This document shows, piece after piece, positions 1-6,978 of a stretch of DNA of 24,692 nt. This DNA is from CAZPDM01 sp964585305 (GTDB lineage Bacteria > Planctomycetota > Uabimicrobiia > Uabimicrobiales > JABWCH01). Location of the stretch: assembly GCA_964585305.1 (NCBI GenBank), contig CAZPDM010000066.1, forward strand, positions 1-24,692. The letters run 5' to 3'. The notes under the pieces were generated by a model. The model had not been told where the DNA came from and made no database searches. It was given only the letters and a program-made list of their open reading frames with translations. A program made the position numbers and the translations under genes. The number at the start of each line of letters is the position of its first letter. Position 1 is the first letter of the stretch.

Positions 1-606
1 CCTGCTCAAGAATCTAGCGAAGGATTTGAAATTGGCGGAGGAGGATTTGAAATTGGTGCTGAAGGAGACGTTGAAGCCCCAGCAGCAGTTCCAGTAAATT
101 GGCCCTATGATGTTGCTTGTAGCAATTGTAATGGATTAGTTCAATTTCCTGCTCAGGGCAATTATAAATGCCCAAGATGCAGTTGCTATATCACAATTAA
201 CGAATATGGACAACAAACTGTATACTCCACTGTATCTTCAAAAGTTGTGGAATTAAAATGCCCCTGTGATAATATGTATACAACTGGCGTTAAAGCCGCT
301 GTTAATGCTTTAGCACAGCAAATGGGTTTTTCACAAGTTTTTAACGATGAAATTAATTTAGCAATTGATAATGCTTTGACAGTTGCAGTAGAAAAAAGCA
401 ACCAAGGTCAAGAAAATTACCAAATTTTAGCAGTTGCTGATACTGCAGAAATGATATTGGGAATTCAATCTCTAAATCCTTTCCTTGTACAAGGCGGCCC
501 TAAAGACCCAAGATTATTAACAATTGCTAAAAAAGTAGATCGTTTGGAAGTATTCCCTCTTCCTAATAAAGGCCAATTATTGAAGATGACCAAAAAAAGA
601 AAATAA
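1..606 (+). CDS. Zinc-ribbon protein with degenerate anti-sigma-type ATPase domain (5' end missing)
   Basis: The reading frame is open from base 1, so the start lies upstream; 201 residues are visible. A Gly/Glu-rich stretch is followed by a zinc-ribbon pattern, CSNC and CPRC (visible residues 40-43 and 57-60). From about residue 83 the sequence follows the RsbW/HATPase_c_2 layout: a long helix ending in QMGF, then INLAIDNALTVAVE where the N-box helix should be, and LLTIAKKVDRLEVFPLPNKG at the end, matching the usual 'glyli..lmDev....ggt' tail. The ATP-binding residues are missing: the N-box Glu and Asn read Asp and Thr, and neither DxGxG nor GRG is present. I infer a non-catalytic binding domain. 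It lies just upstream of a STAS gene and an intact RsbW-like gene, which suggests a shared pathway. The zinc ribbon is clear; the fold assignment is by eye. Confidence 0.7.
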   Translation, partial: PAQESSEGFEIGGGGFEIGAEGDVEAPAAVPVNWPYDVACSNCNGLVQFPAQGNYKCPRCSCYITINEYGQQTVYSTVSSKVVELKCPCDNMYTTGVKAAVNALAQQMGFSQVFNDEINLAIDNALTVAVEKSNQGQENYQILAVADTAEMILGIQSLNPFLVQGGPKDPRLLTIAKKVDRLEVFPLPNKGQLLKMTKKRK

Positions 607-649
607 ATTATTTTTCAATAAAAAAATATTTGTAGGCACAATAACCCAG

Positions 650-692
650 CAAAGGAGTCAATATATCTTTGACTCCTTTGGCTATTTTTTTT
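650..692 (+). terminator. Rho-independent terminator
   Basis: An 11-bp perfect stem (650-660 pairs with 670-680) with a 9-nt loop is followed by an 8-T run at 685-692. It lies 43 nt after the stop at 606 and ends only 13 nt before the ATG at 706, so it must also limit transcription entering the STAS gene. Confidence 0.85.
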
Positions 693-705
693 ACAGGTTA
701 CAAAA

Positions 706-2031
706 ATGCTTACTACCACATTTATTACGCAACTGAAAAAAATCAATCGCTATAATTTTGGATATCTTGAAATAACTCTTGGCCAATGTTTTGATAAAAA
801 TCTTACGAATCAAATCCGTGACTTTTTTTCAATGGTTCAACAGCAACCAACTAAAAATGTTTTACTTATTTTTTCTCAAGTCGAAGCAATGGATAGCACA
901 GGAATTGGCATACTAGTTAACTTTCAAGAAGAATTAGAGCAGAACCATTTTTCTCTTAAATTAGTCAATGTTTCAAATAAAATCTTGCATCTTTTTGAGA
1001 TATTGGGATTAGCGAATTTCTTTCATATTCACCCAACAGTATCCGACGCACTTTCTACTTTTTTCCCGGAATCAGAACGAGCATTCTTTTCCAATCCAGA
1101 TTGGGAAAAAGAAATATCTGAAGTTTCAGAAATAAAAAAAGAATATATTAAAAAAGAAGAAACAGCAGCAATAACTAAAGCTCCTAATGAAAATTTACCA
1201 TTGCCACCTAAGATATCTCAAATAGAAGAAGAATCTTCAGACATTGAAACTTTTCATGAAGCAATTGATAGTAAATCTCCTCAAAAATTAGCACCAATTA
1301 CTCCTATATCAAAACCTACTAGTATTGAAGATAATGATGACGAAATCTTTCCTGCAGATGTTGAAGACTTGCCCTCTGAAACAAAAGCTTTCTCTACAGC
1401 AAAACGATTGCATACAATTAAAATCAAAAAAACTGGAGAAGAAAGTACTAAAAGTCAACGTACATTAAAAATAGAGTATTATACTAGAATGATATGCTCA
1501 CAAGAATTTCCTTTAAGAATTTTATTCTTAGGGTCTTCTAAAAAAGATCGAACATGGGAAATTGTTCCAAAAATCTCTGGATGTGTTATTGTTCCTCAAA
1601 GAATTTCAATCAATGATTGCGATTTACCTGCGGAATTTATATTTTCAGTTACACCATTAAGCAAAACAATAACATCTTCAGAAATCATATTAACTAGTAA
1701 ACATGAGCCTTTTCGCCTATTCCCACTAAAAATCAACATAGTCTCTATAGATATTCCTAAATTATTATTCATTTGTGGGATCATCTTTTTTTTCTTATCT
1801 TCAACAACATTAGTTTGCACATGCTTATTAAAATCTTTTAGTGTTGCCACAATTCCTGACAGCTATAATCCTGCACTTTTTTTAGAAATTACCCAAATAA
1901 TTGGATTTATTTTTGGCGGAATTTCTTTATATGGATTTGTTTGGTCTTTTGTTCTACTTTCTGGTGCATTTCTATATTATCATTACTTTTTGCATCCTAA
2001 AAAAACTTCCACACAAGTAACTTTCTTATGA
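706..2031 (+). CDS. Membrane-anchored STAS-domain protein (anti-sigma antagonist-like)
   Basis: Residues 1-120 form a STAS domain of the SpoIIAA/RsbV type. The motif AMDSTGIGILV has Ser64 in the position that partner kinases phosphorylate in this family. A long acidic Pro/Ser linker (about 125-245) follows. Residues about 250-347 look like an all-beta domain (for example CVIVPQRISINDCDLPAEF and FSVTPLSK). The C-terminus is hydrophobic, with segments at about 351-372 and 394-428, giving two or three membrane spans. Canonical SpoIIAA/RsbV proteins are about 110-120 residues and soluble, so the 441-residue anchored form is unusual. No strong ribosome site precedes the ATG. The RsbW-like ATPase downstream is its most likely partner. 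The STAS call is solid; the beta domain is unassigned. Confidence 0.85.
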   Translation: MLTTTFITQLKKINRYNFGYLEITLGQCFDKNLTNQIRDFFSMVQQQPTKNVLLIFSQVEAMDSTGIGILVNFQEELEQNHFSLKLVNVSNKILHLFEILGLANFFHIHPTVSDALSTFFPESERAFFSNPDWEKEISEVSEIKKEYIKKEETAAITKAPNENLPLPPKISQIEEESSDIETFHEAIDSKSPQKLAPITPISKPTSIEDNDDEIFPADVEDLPSETKAFSTAKRLHTIKIKKTGEESTKSQRTLKIEYYTRMICSQEFPLRILFLGSSKKDRTWEIVPKISGCVIVPQRISINDCDLPAEFIFSVTPLSKTITSSEIILTSKHEPFRLFPLKINIVSIDIPKLLFICGIIFFFLSSTTLVCTCLLKSFSVATIPDSYNPALFLEITQIIGFIFGGISLYGFVWSFVLLSGAFLYYHYFLHPKKTSTQVTFL

Positions 2032-2089
2032 TAAAAAATTTTTCTCTAATTTATTGCCCATTAAAAATAATGATAATAATCACTTTTTT

Positions 2090-2617
2090 ATGAAAGAGAT
2101 AAAAAGAATAATGACAAAAATCCCGCTACAAATCCATACACAACCGCCACGTCAGTATGGAACAAAAATTTTTTACACCAAATTAGTTAGTGATCTATCT
2201 CAAAAAAACACGGCAATAACAGATATTTTGCAACTTTTAAAAGATAGACGGATTATCCAAAATTCAGATGAAATTTGGGTGCGATTGTGTCTAGATGAAG
2301 TTCTTGTAAATGCTATTCGACATGGCAATAAAGAAAATATTGAAAAAAATGTTGAAATATCTATTTATATAGACAAGAAGCATTGGGCTATACGTGTAGA
2401 AGATGAAGGCGAAGGGTTTTCTCCTGAAAATTTAATTGCTTTAGATAGCCAAGAATATTGGGAATCCGAACATGGACGTGGCATTTTACTAATGAAAAAT
2501 TATATGGATGAAATTTGGTACTATGATAAAGGAAATCGGGTACAATTGGCAAAATTTCATAAAAATATTTTTCAAAAAATCTGGCAAAAATTATTTGTTT
2601 TTTTTAGTAAAAAATAA
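2090..2617 (+). CDS. RsbW-like anti-sigma factor / serine kinase (HATPase_c_2)
   Basis: A single GHKL ATPase domain of the SpoIIAB/RsbW type. The N-box DEVLVNAIRHGN (Glu70, Asn74), the G1 box VEDEGEGF and the G2 box HGRGILLMKNYMDEIWYY are all intact, so ATP binding is expected. Proteins of this family phosphorylate a STAS partner and sequester a sigma factor or other target; the STAS protein immediately upstream is the obvious substrate. No sigma factor gene is visible nearby, so the output is unknown. The start is uncertain. An in-frame TTG at 2054 and ATGs at 2090 and 2111 are possible. I used 2090; 2111 has a purine-rich stretch before it and leaves the domain intact. The C-terminal 20 residues are basic and aromatic and could touch the membrane. 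The stop lies within the terminator stem that follows. Confidence 0.88.
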   Translation: MKEIKRIMTKIPLQIHTQPPRQYGTKIFYTKLVSDLSQKNTAITDILQLLKDRRIIQNSDEIWVRLCLDEVLVNAIRHGNKENIEKNVEISIYIDKKHWAIRVEDEGEGFSPENLIALDSQEYWESEHGRGILLMKNYMDEIWYYDKGNRVQLAKFHKNIFQKIWQKLFVFFSKK

Positions 2618-2658
2618 CAAAAAAAGCATACACAATTTGTGTATGCTTTTTTTGTTAT
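2614..2658. terminator. Bidirectional terminator between convergent genes
   Basis: Two perfect 22-nt complementary arms (2614-2635 and 2637-2658) flank a 1-nt centre, with an A-run on the left arm and a T-run on the right, so it can terminate from both sides. The + gene's TAA (2615-2617) and the - gene's TAA (2655-2657) both lie inside the arms. Confidence 0.85.
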
Positions 2659-3584
2659 GGGAGATTAAAATCTACGAGTTTTCTTTGTTCTAAACATACT
2701 ATTTTGCTTCGATAGAAAATTTTTCCAATGCTCCAAAACTTGCGAACAACAACAGCATCTTTTAACCATTCTGATTCATCGTTTAAAGATCCAGCTTCTT
2801 TATTTTTAATGGATTGGAACATTTCGTAACCGTGTTCAATTCCGAAGAAAACCTTACTAAGTGCAATCTTAACACCCATCATATAACCATATTTGGCTAA
2901 CTCATCCATAAGTTCAGTAGGCGTAATACGGACAGAGAAAATATGGCTGCGTTCTGTATTAGATTTTGTAAAATCCTCTACATCAAATAAAAGGCGAATC
3001 GTACATGAATTGCTTGCGATCAAATAATCCATACGCTCAGGAAGAATTGTAGAATATCCATATCGCTCTTTTTTAGCTAAATTAGAATATCTCATCATGG
3101 TAGTATTCTTTTGTAATTCATACGCATAATAAGGATCTTGATATTTTAAATTTCTATTTTTAGTAATACGTTCCAGAAATCCTTCAATATCTTGCCAGAA
3201 ATCTTTACCAATCATATAAACACCAAAGAGAGATATAATAATTTCTGTATATTTTATTTCTCTCTCATATTGTGCTAATATGAAAACAATGATGAGAAGG
3301 ATAGCCACTAAAAATAACCCAAAAAATTGCGGGGCAGAATTTCTGATTTCTGAATAAACAGAACTTCTGCGATTTGATATATCTTTGCTATATTCAGCAA
3401 AAGGATGCATTGCAATATTTTCGGAAGAAATTTTACGTGCAAATGGATATACTACAAAATGGCAATGCAATCTATCATATCGTAAAACATCTTTATCTAT
3501 TAACAAATTTGCATCTATAATATTAGGATATTTTTCATTTTGAGCAATATTAAGAAATGGTTTTACTGGTTGCTTAGGATTCAT
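2655..3584 (-). CDS. Unrecognised membrane protein with two adjacent transmembrane segments
   Basis: 309 residues. I do not recognise the family. Two hydrophobic segments (about 84-104 and 112-127) form a hairpin in the first half. The soluble part after it (about 130-309) is mixed charged and aromatic, with no motif I can name. An ATG eight codons upstream (3608) is possible, but AAGGAAAGG at 3594-3602 sits 9 nt before the ATG at 3584, so I chose 3584. The gene starts 32 nt after the stop of the DUF4175-like gene, so the two are probably co-transcribed. Its stop lies within the shared terminator stem. Function unknown; the context only suggests a membrane partner of its upstream neighbour. 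Confidence 0.75.
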   Translation of the reverse strand: MNPKQPVKPFLNIAQNEKYPNIIDANLLIDKDVLRYDRLHCHFVVYPFARKISSENIAMHPFAEYSKDISNRRSSVYSEIRNSAPQFFGLFLVAILLIIVFILAQYEREIKYTEIIISLFGVYMIGKDFWQDIEGFLERITKNRNLKYQDPYYAYELQKNTTMMRYSNLAKKERYGYSTILPERMDYLIASNSCTIRLLFDVEDFTKSNTERSHIFSVRITPTELMDELAKYGYMMGVKIALSKVFFGIEHGYEMFQSIKNKEAGSLNDESEWLKDAVVVRKFWSIGKIFYRSKIVCLEQRKLVDFNLP

Positions 3585-3616
3585 AAAATTAAGCCTTTCC
3601 TTGTACACACACAGAA

Positions 3617-4864
3617 CTATGGCTGAGATGATATTTGCTGAAAATATTTTTGTATAGTAGGATTATATTCATCTGGCCACCATGCCTTTTGCCAAGTTTC
3701 TTGTAAATAAGAAGTATTTTCCCTACTCCAGATAAAAGAAGATGTGGAATTCTGAATCTCTAATTTATCCTCAAAATCTAATTGAGAAAAATTATTATTG
3801 TGAGAAAAATTATCCAAAATTGATTGAAGAATGCTACTTTCTTGCTGAGCAAAATCGTCAGAATTTGAAGAAAAATTTGTATTAGAGCTGGGAATTTTAT
3901 TAGTCTGTTTTTCCTGCCAACTTTTCCATGTTTGCTGTAATATTTGCAATGATTTCTCTTTCTTAAGAGAAAAGTGGTTTGATGGCACAAGTTCTGAATC
4001 TTTCATGCTATCGTTTAATAAACGAGAAAAATTATTATGGTGTATATTATTATTTTTATTGGTAAAGTCTTTTTCTTTTGATGTTTCTTCACTAGATAAT
4101 TGTACATTAAATGTTTGGCGATCCAATTTTTTTCTATCTAAAGAATTTTTTTCTTTTTGCAAAATAGCAATAATTTTTTTTAAATTTTGTATAGATTGAT
4201 ATACTTGTTTTTTAGAAGAAACATTCTCTGTTATTTTTTGTATTTCTTTTGCAATTGCAGAATCCTCAGACATAAGTAGCATGCTTGCATGATTAAGGTT
4301 AATCTGAATGGCTTGCTCCCAAGCTCTTTCTTCAGGACTTTTATATTCTGGCCAGAATGTCCAAATTATAAGTACAGTCAAAGAAAGCAAAAGAATTACT
4401 GTAATTTTTCCAGAAATCCACTGATATTTTGGGACAAAAAGATTGGGCAACTTTTGGGGCAAAGTCTCAATATGAAATAGAGTATCTTTTAATAAGCATG
4501 GAGAAATATCTTTTTTTTGTATAAGCATGGAATAACATGAACTAACTCTATCTTGAAAATGATAGCAAATATCTAAATAATAAGCCGCTGACCAATTTGT
4601 CCATTTATTTTTATGCCTAAAAAAAATAGTAGTAAGTATTCCTAAAATGGGGATAATAACCCAATAGCTTATTTTTTCTATTTCTAATTCATAATATTGC
4701 AAAATATTTACAGCAATCATCCAGATTGTTAACACTAATAAAAATACATGGAATAACGCAATAATACATCTAGTATTACGTTGGTAATGAACTTGCTTCA
4801 AATATTGTAATATTATCTCTAAAACAAAATTTTCATTTATATTTTTTTTGTGATAGGACTTCAT
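3617..4864 (-). CDS. DUF4175-like membrane protein
   Basis: 415 residues with three predicted spans (about 34-56, 66-83 and 150-168), then a long hydrophilic, Gln/Asn/Ser-rich, partly coiled-coil tail. Two features recall the large DUF4175-type membrane proteins often found with MoxR ATPase/DUF58/vWA genes in planctomycetes and relatives. One is the segment AAYYLDICYHFQDRVSS after TM2 (family style 'LDrrfglkdRlsTA'). The other is the ending DEYNPTIQKYFQQIS (family style 'vPpeYrelVrrYF'). Those proteins are usually much longer, so this would be a short version. No MoxR, DUF58 or vWA gene is in the window. The family call is by eye and moderate. It probably lies in one transcription unit with the next gene. 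Confidence 0.6.
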   Translation of the reverse strand: MKSYHKKNINENFVLEIILQYLKQVHYQRNTRCIIALFHVFLLVLTIWMIAVNILQYYELEIEKISYWVIIPILGILTTIFFRHKNKWTNWSAAYYLDICYHFQDRVSSCYSMLIQKKDISPCLLKDTLFHIETLPQKLPNLFVPKYQWISGKITVILLLSLTVLIIWTFWPEYKSPEERAWEQAIQINLNHASMLLMSEDSAIAKEIQKITENVSSKKQVYQSIQNLKKIIAILQKEKNSLDRKKLDRQTFNVQLSSEETSKEKDFTNKNNNIHHNNFSRLLNDSMKDSELVPSNHFSLKKEKSLQILQQTWKSWQEKQTNKIPSSNTNFSSNSDDFAQQESSILQSILDNFSHNNNFSQLDFEDKLEIQNSTSSFIWSRENTSYLQETWQKAWWPDEYNPTIQKYFQQISSQP

Positions 4865-4902
4865 AAAAATTCTGCAATTTTTAATTTTTTCTTTTTAAAC
4901 AG

Positions 4903-4927
4903 AAAGCCTGGTTAGAAACCAGGCTTT
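4903..4927 (-). terminator. Hairpin after the C25 protease gene, probable terminator
   Basis: An 11-bp perfect stem (4903-4913 with 4917-4927) and a 3-nt loop lie 23 nt past the protease stop. On the minus strand the stem ends in CTTT and continues CTGTTTAAAAAG, so the T-run is weak. It may be a partial terminator that lowers expression of the two membrane genes downstream. Confidence 0.5.
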
Positions 4928-4950
4928 AACAATTTAAATCTTAAATAGGC

Positions 4951-6777
4951 TTATTTGTGTGCCCAATAGCAAGGTAGAGAAGGATCACCAAATAGGTGAT
5001 ATACTTGCCAATAGTATTCTTTACGACTGCTAGTAGAAGCTTGAACAGCTAAATTACCGGCTACCATAACAGAAGCATTGACAGCATATTTAAAAGGCAT
5101 ATTGCTGGCATATTCGCCAAAACCAGCTTCATACATACCAGGTGTAGTATCTTCTTTCTTTGGAGAATTTCCAGAATTGATGCTGGTAGTAATTGCGCAA
5201 TTACCTACACCAAACCACAAATCTTCATCCCAGTAGGTATAATTGGAACCGCCAATATAACCGATTGCACCTTTATCAGCAACACGTAGCCATTTTTCAC
5301 CAAAGCATGTTTGTTGTTGGAAAGAGCCTGTTAAGCAGCAATTGCCAACTACTAATGGATACATGTTGTAGTTTTTTAAACTGTCAATATTAGACATAGT
5401 GAAATTAGGATCAGAGAAATCAGTTTGGCTTCCATGTGCAGTATAATTGAAGAAACTTACACCACTATTAACCAAAGCAACGATTTGTTGAGTACTGTCT
5501 TGGCTCTTAGTAGTTAAGAAAACATTTCGATCAGAACCTGTCCCTGATGTAACTGTTTTTTGATAGCCATTAGTTTCATTGAAATAATATTCATAGGCAT
5601 AACGAATTTGTGGATAACCACGTTTCACTGCCCAACCAGAATCCCAACCAGCTACTAGAGCATAAGTTTTGAGGAAATTAGGATTGCCAAATTGTTTTTG
5701 TTCATAGGCCATAGATTTGACAACTTGTGGTTGAAGTTCAGCTGCATTATTTGCAGAGAAACGGCCATAAAGCATATCAGGCATATAGTCGTTAGCAGCA
5801 CCAACCATTGTACTGGCATAATAAAGATCAGAATAGTGGCTTCCGCAAGATTTGCCAGGAATTTGACCATGATCGCCAACGATCAATAAGAATGTTGGAT
5901 GGCTTGCATCAAAAACTTTTTTAATTGTAGCTTGAACAGCATCATAAGTAGTAGTTCCAACATATTCTACAATAACGTTGTATTTTTGGCTTTTGAAAGC
6001 GATGAATTGTTCTAAAAAGCTGTCGCCTTTGAACATTTCATGGGCTACGATTAAATAGCCAACTGCATTTTCACGAGCTGTATATTGTAAAGATTCTGGA
6101 GTAATAACTTGAGCATTTTTGAAATATGGACTGGCACATTTGCCTTTGAGTTCCATAGTAGCTTGCATATCAGCATTTTCTACAACAATTTCAGCTTGAA
6201 TATTGTTGTGGAAAATGATTTTGCCATCTACTGGGCTATATTGTACTGGCATAAAGCTGACTAATGCAAGTCTCATATCGCGCATCATGCCAACTTCTTC
6301 GATAGCGACAATAGAATTGCCACTGAAACGTTGTTGATAGGCTTCTGGATTATAAGCAAAGGCAACTTCGCTGCTGTCTTTACGAATAGAAGGTTGATTA
6401 GGATAGAGAGGATTAGCAATGCCATATTCACGGGTTTCGCCATCCATTTTTTGGGAAGAAAGCAAGTTGATACTCAATTGTCCGCCCATAGGAACTTGGA
6501 TAAGTTTGCTAAGAACTGGCAATTCTGGAGCACCTGGGTTATTGCTAGTTTGCCAACCAGGAATATATAAGTGGGTAAAAGTACCAGCTGGAGTTTGAAC
6601 TTCGCTAGCTTCAAGAGAACGAACATGGCATTCTACCGTTAGAGAAGCATTGCCACGAACTTTAAGATTGTCTTGTACAATTCGAATTTGAGTATCTTGG
6701 CCATCACGGCTCAAGAAAATTTCATCAGCCATTAGCATGCTGGCCAATATTACCAATACGAACATGAAACGAATCAT
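4951..6777 (-). CDS. Secreted gingipain-type cysteine protease (peptidase family C25)
   Basis: 608 residues with an N-terminal signal peptide (cleavage near residue 17, after LMA). Residues about 20-210 resemble the gingipain propeptide (IPGWQTSNNPGAPELPVLSK and similar). Residues about 235-605 resemble the C25 catalytic domain, with GDHGQIP near 301, DMLYGRFSA near 334, the catalytic-His motif NYTAHGSQT (His448) and the catalytic-Cys region VVGNCCLTG. By spacing to C-x-x-G, Cys481 is the likely nucleophile. The protein ends in HLFGDPSLPCYWAHK with no Ig-like or type IX sorting domain, unlike Porphyromonas gingipains. AAAGGA lies about 6 nt before the ATG. By eye the gene is less A/T-extreme than its neighbours, with fewer homopolymer runs, which fits high expression or different ancestry. 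The family call is strong; the substrate is unknown. Confidence 0.88.
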   Translation of the reverse strand: MIRFMFVLVILASMLMADEIFLSRDGQDTQIRIVQDNLKVRGNASLTVECHVRSLEASEVQTPAGTFTHLYIPGWQTSNNPGAPELPVLSKLIQVPMGGQLSINLLSSQKMDGETREYGIANPLYPNQPSIRKDSSEVAFAYNPEAYQQRFSGNSIVAIEEVGMMRDMRLALVSFMPVQYSPVDGKIIFHNNIQAEIVVENADMQATMELKGKCASPYFKNAQVITPESLQYTARENAVGYLIVAHEMFKGDSFLEQFIAFKSQKYNVIVEYVGTTTYDAVQATIKKVFDASHPTFLLIVGDHGQIPGKSCGSHYSDLYYASTMVGAANDYMPDMLYGRFSANNAAELQPQVVKSMAYEQKQFGNPNFLKTYALVAGWDSGWAVKRGYPQIRYAYEYYFNETNGYQKTVTSGTGSDRNVFLTTKSQDSTQQIVALVNSGVSFFNYTAHGSQTDFSDPNFTMSNIDSLKNYNMYPLVVGNCCLTGSFQQQTCFGEKWLRVADKGAIGYIGGSNYTYWDEDLWFGVGNCAITTSINSGNSPKKEDTTPGMYEAGFGEYASNMPFKYAVNASVMVAGNLAVQASTSSRKEYYWQVYHLFGDPSLPCYWAHK

Positions 6778-6828
6778 AAAATTCCTTTCTCACTTCGAGA
6801 AATTAGATTTGAATGTTAGAAAGTCCTA

Positions 6829-6834
6829 ATTATA
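6829..6834 (-). promoter_or_regulatory. Candidate -10 box (TATAAT) for the C25 protease gene
   Basis: A perfect minus-strand TATAAT lies about 52 nt upstream of the protease ATG. No good -35 is seen at 16-18 nt. That position is occupied instead by a perfect palindrome at 6838-6864, so a regulator could replace or block -35 recognition. Confidence 0.45.
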
Positions 6835-6837
6835 GGA

Positions 6838-6864
6838 AATTTGTATGCGTTCAGCATACAAATT
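6838..6864. repeat. Perfect 11-bp inverted repeat upstream of the C25 protease
   Basis: AATTTGTATGC (6838-6848) and GCATACAAATT (6854-6864) are separated by 5 nt. The repeat directly abuts the -10 candidate. It could be an operator, or the end of the transcript from the solute-binding gene on the same strand. Neither strand has a T-run after it, which favours an operator. Confidence 0.5.
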
Positions 6865-6978
6865 CATTGTAGATGGAAAAAAAGTATTTTGCAAACAAAA
6901 AATTTCCAGAAAATAGAAATTTTATCATTTTTTTTCTATGGAATGAAATTTGCTTTTCTTAAAAAGATGAAAATACTT

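Noticed and set aside
4951..6777. Type IX secretion substrate
   Set aside because: The protein ends at the catalytic domain; no C-terminal sorting domain is present.
6865..6978. A small gene on the plus strand in the gap between the protease and solute-binding genes
   Set aside because: The open frame there is low-complexity, lacks a ribosome site and overlaps the 3' end of the solute-binding gene; the gap looks like A/T-rich regulatory DNA.
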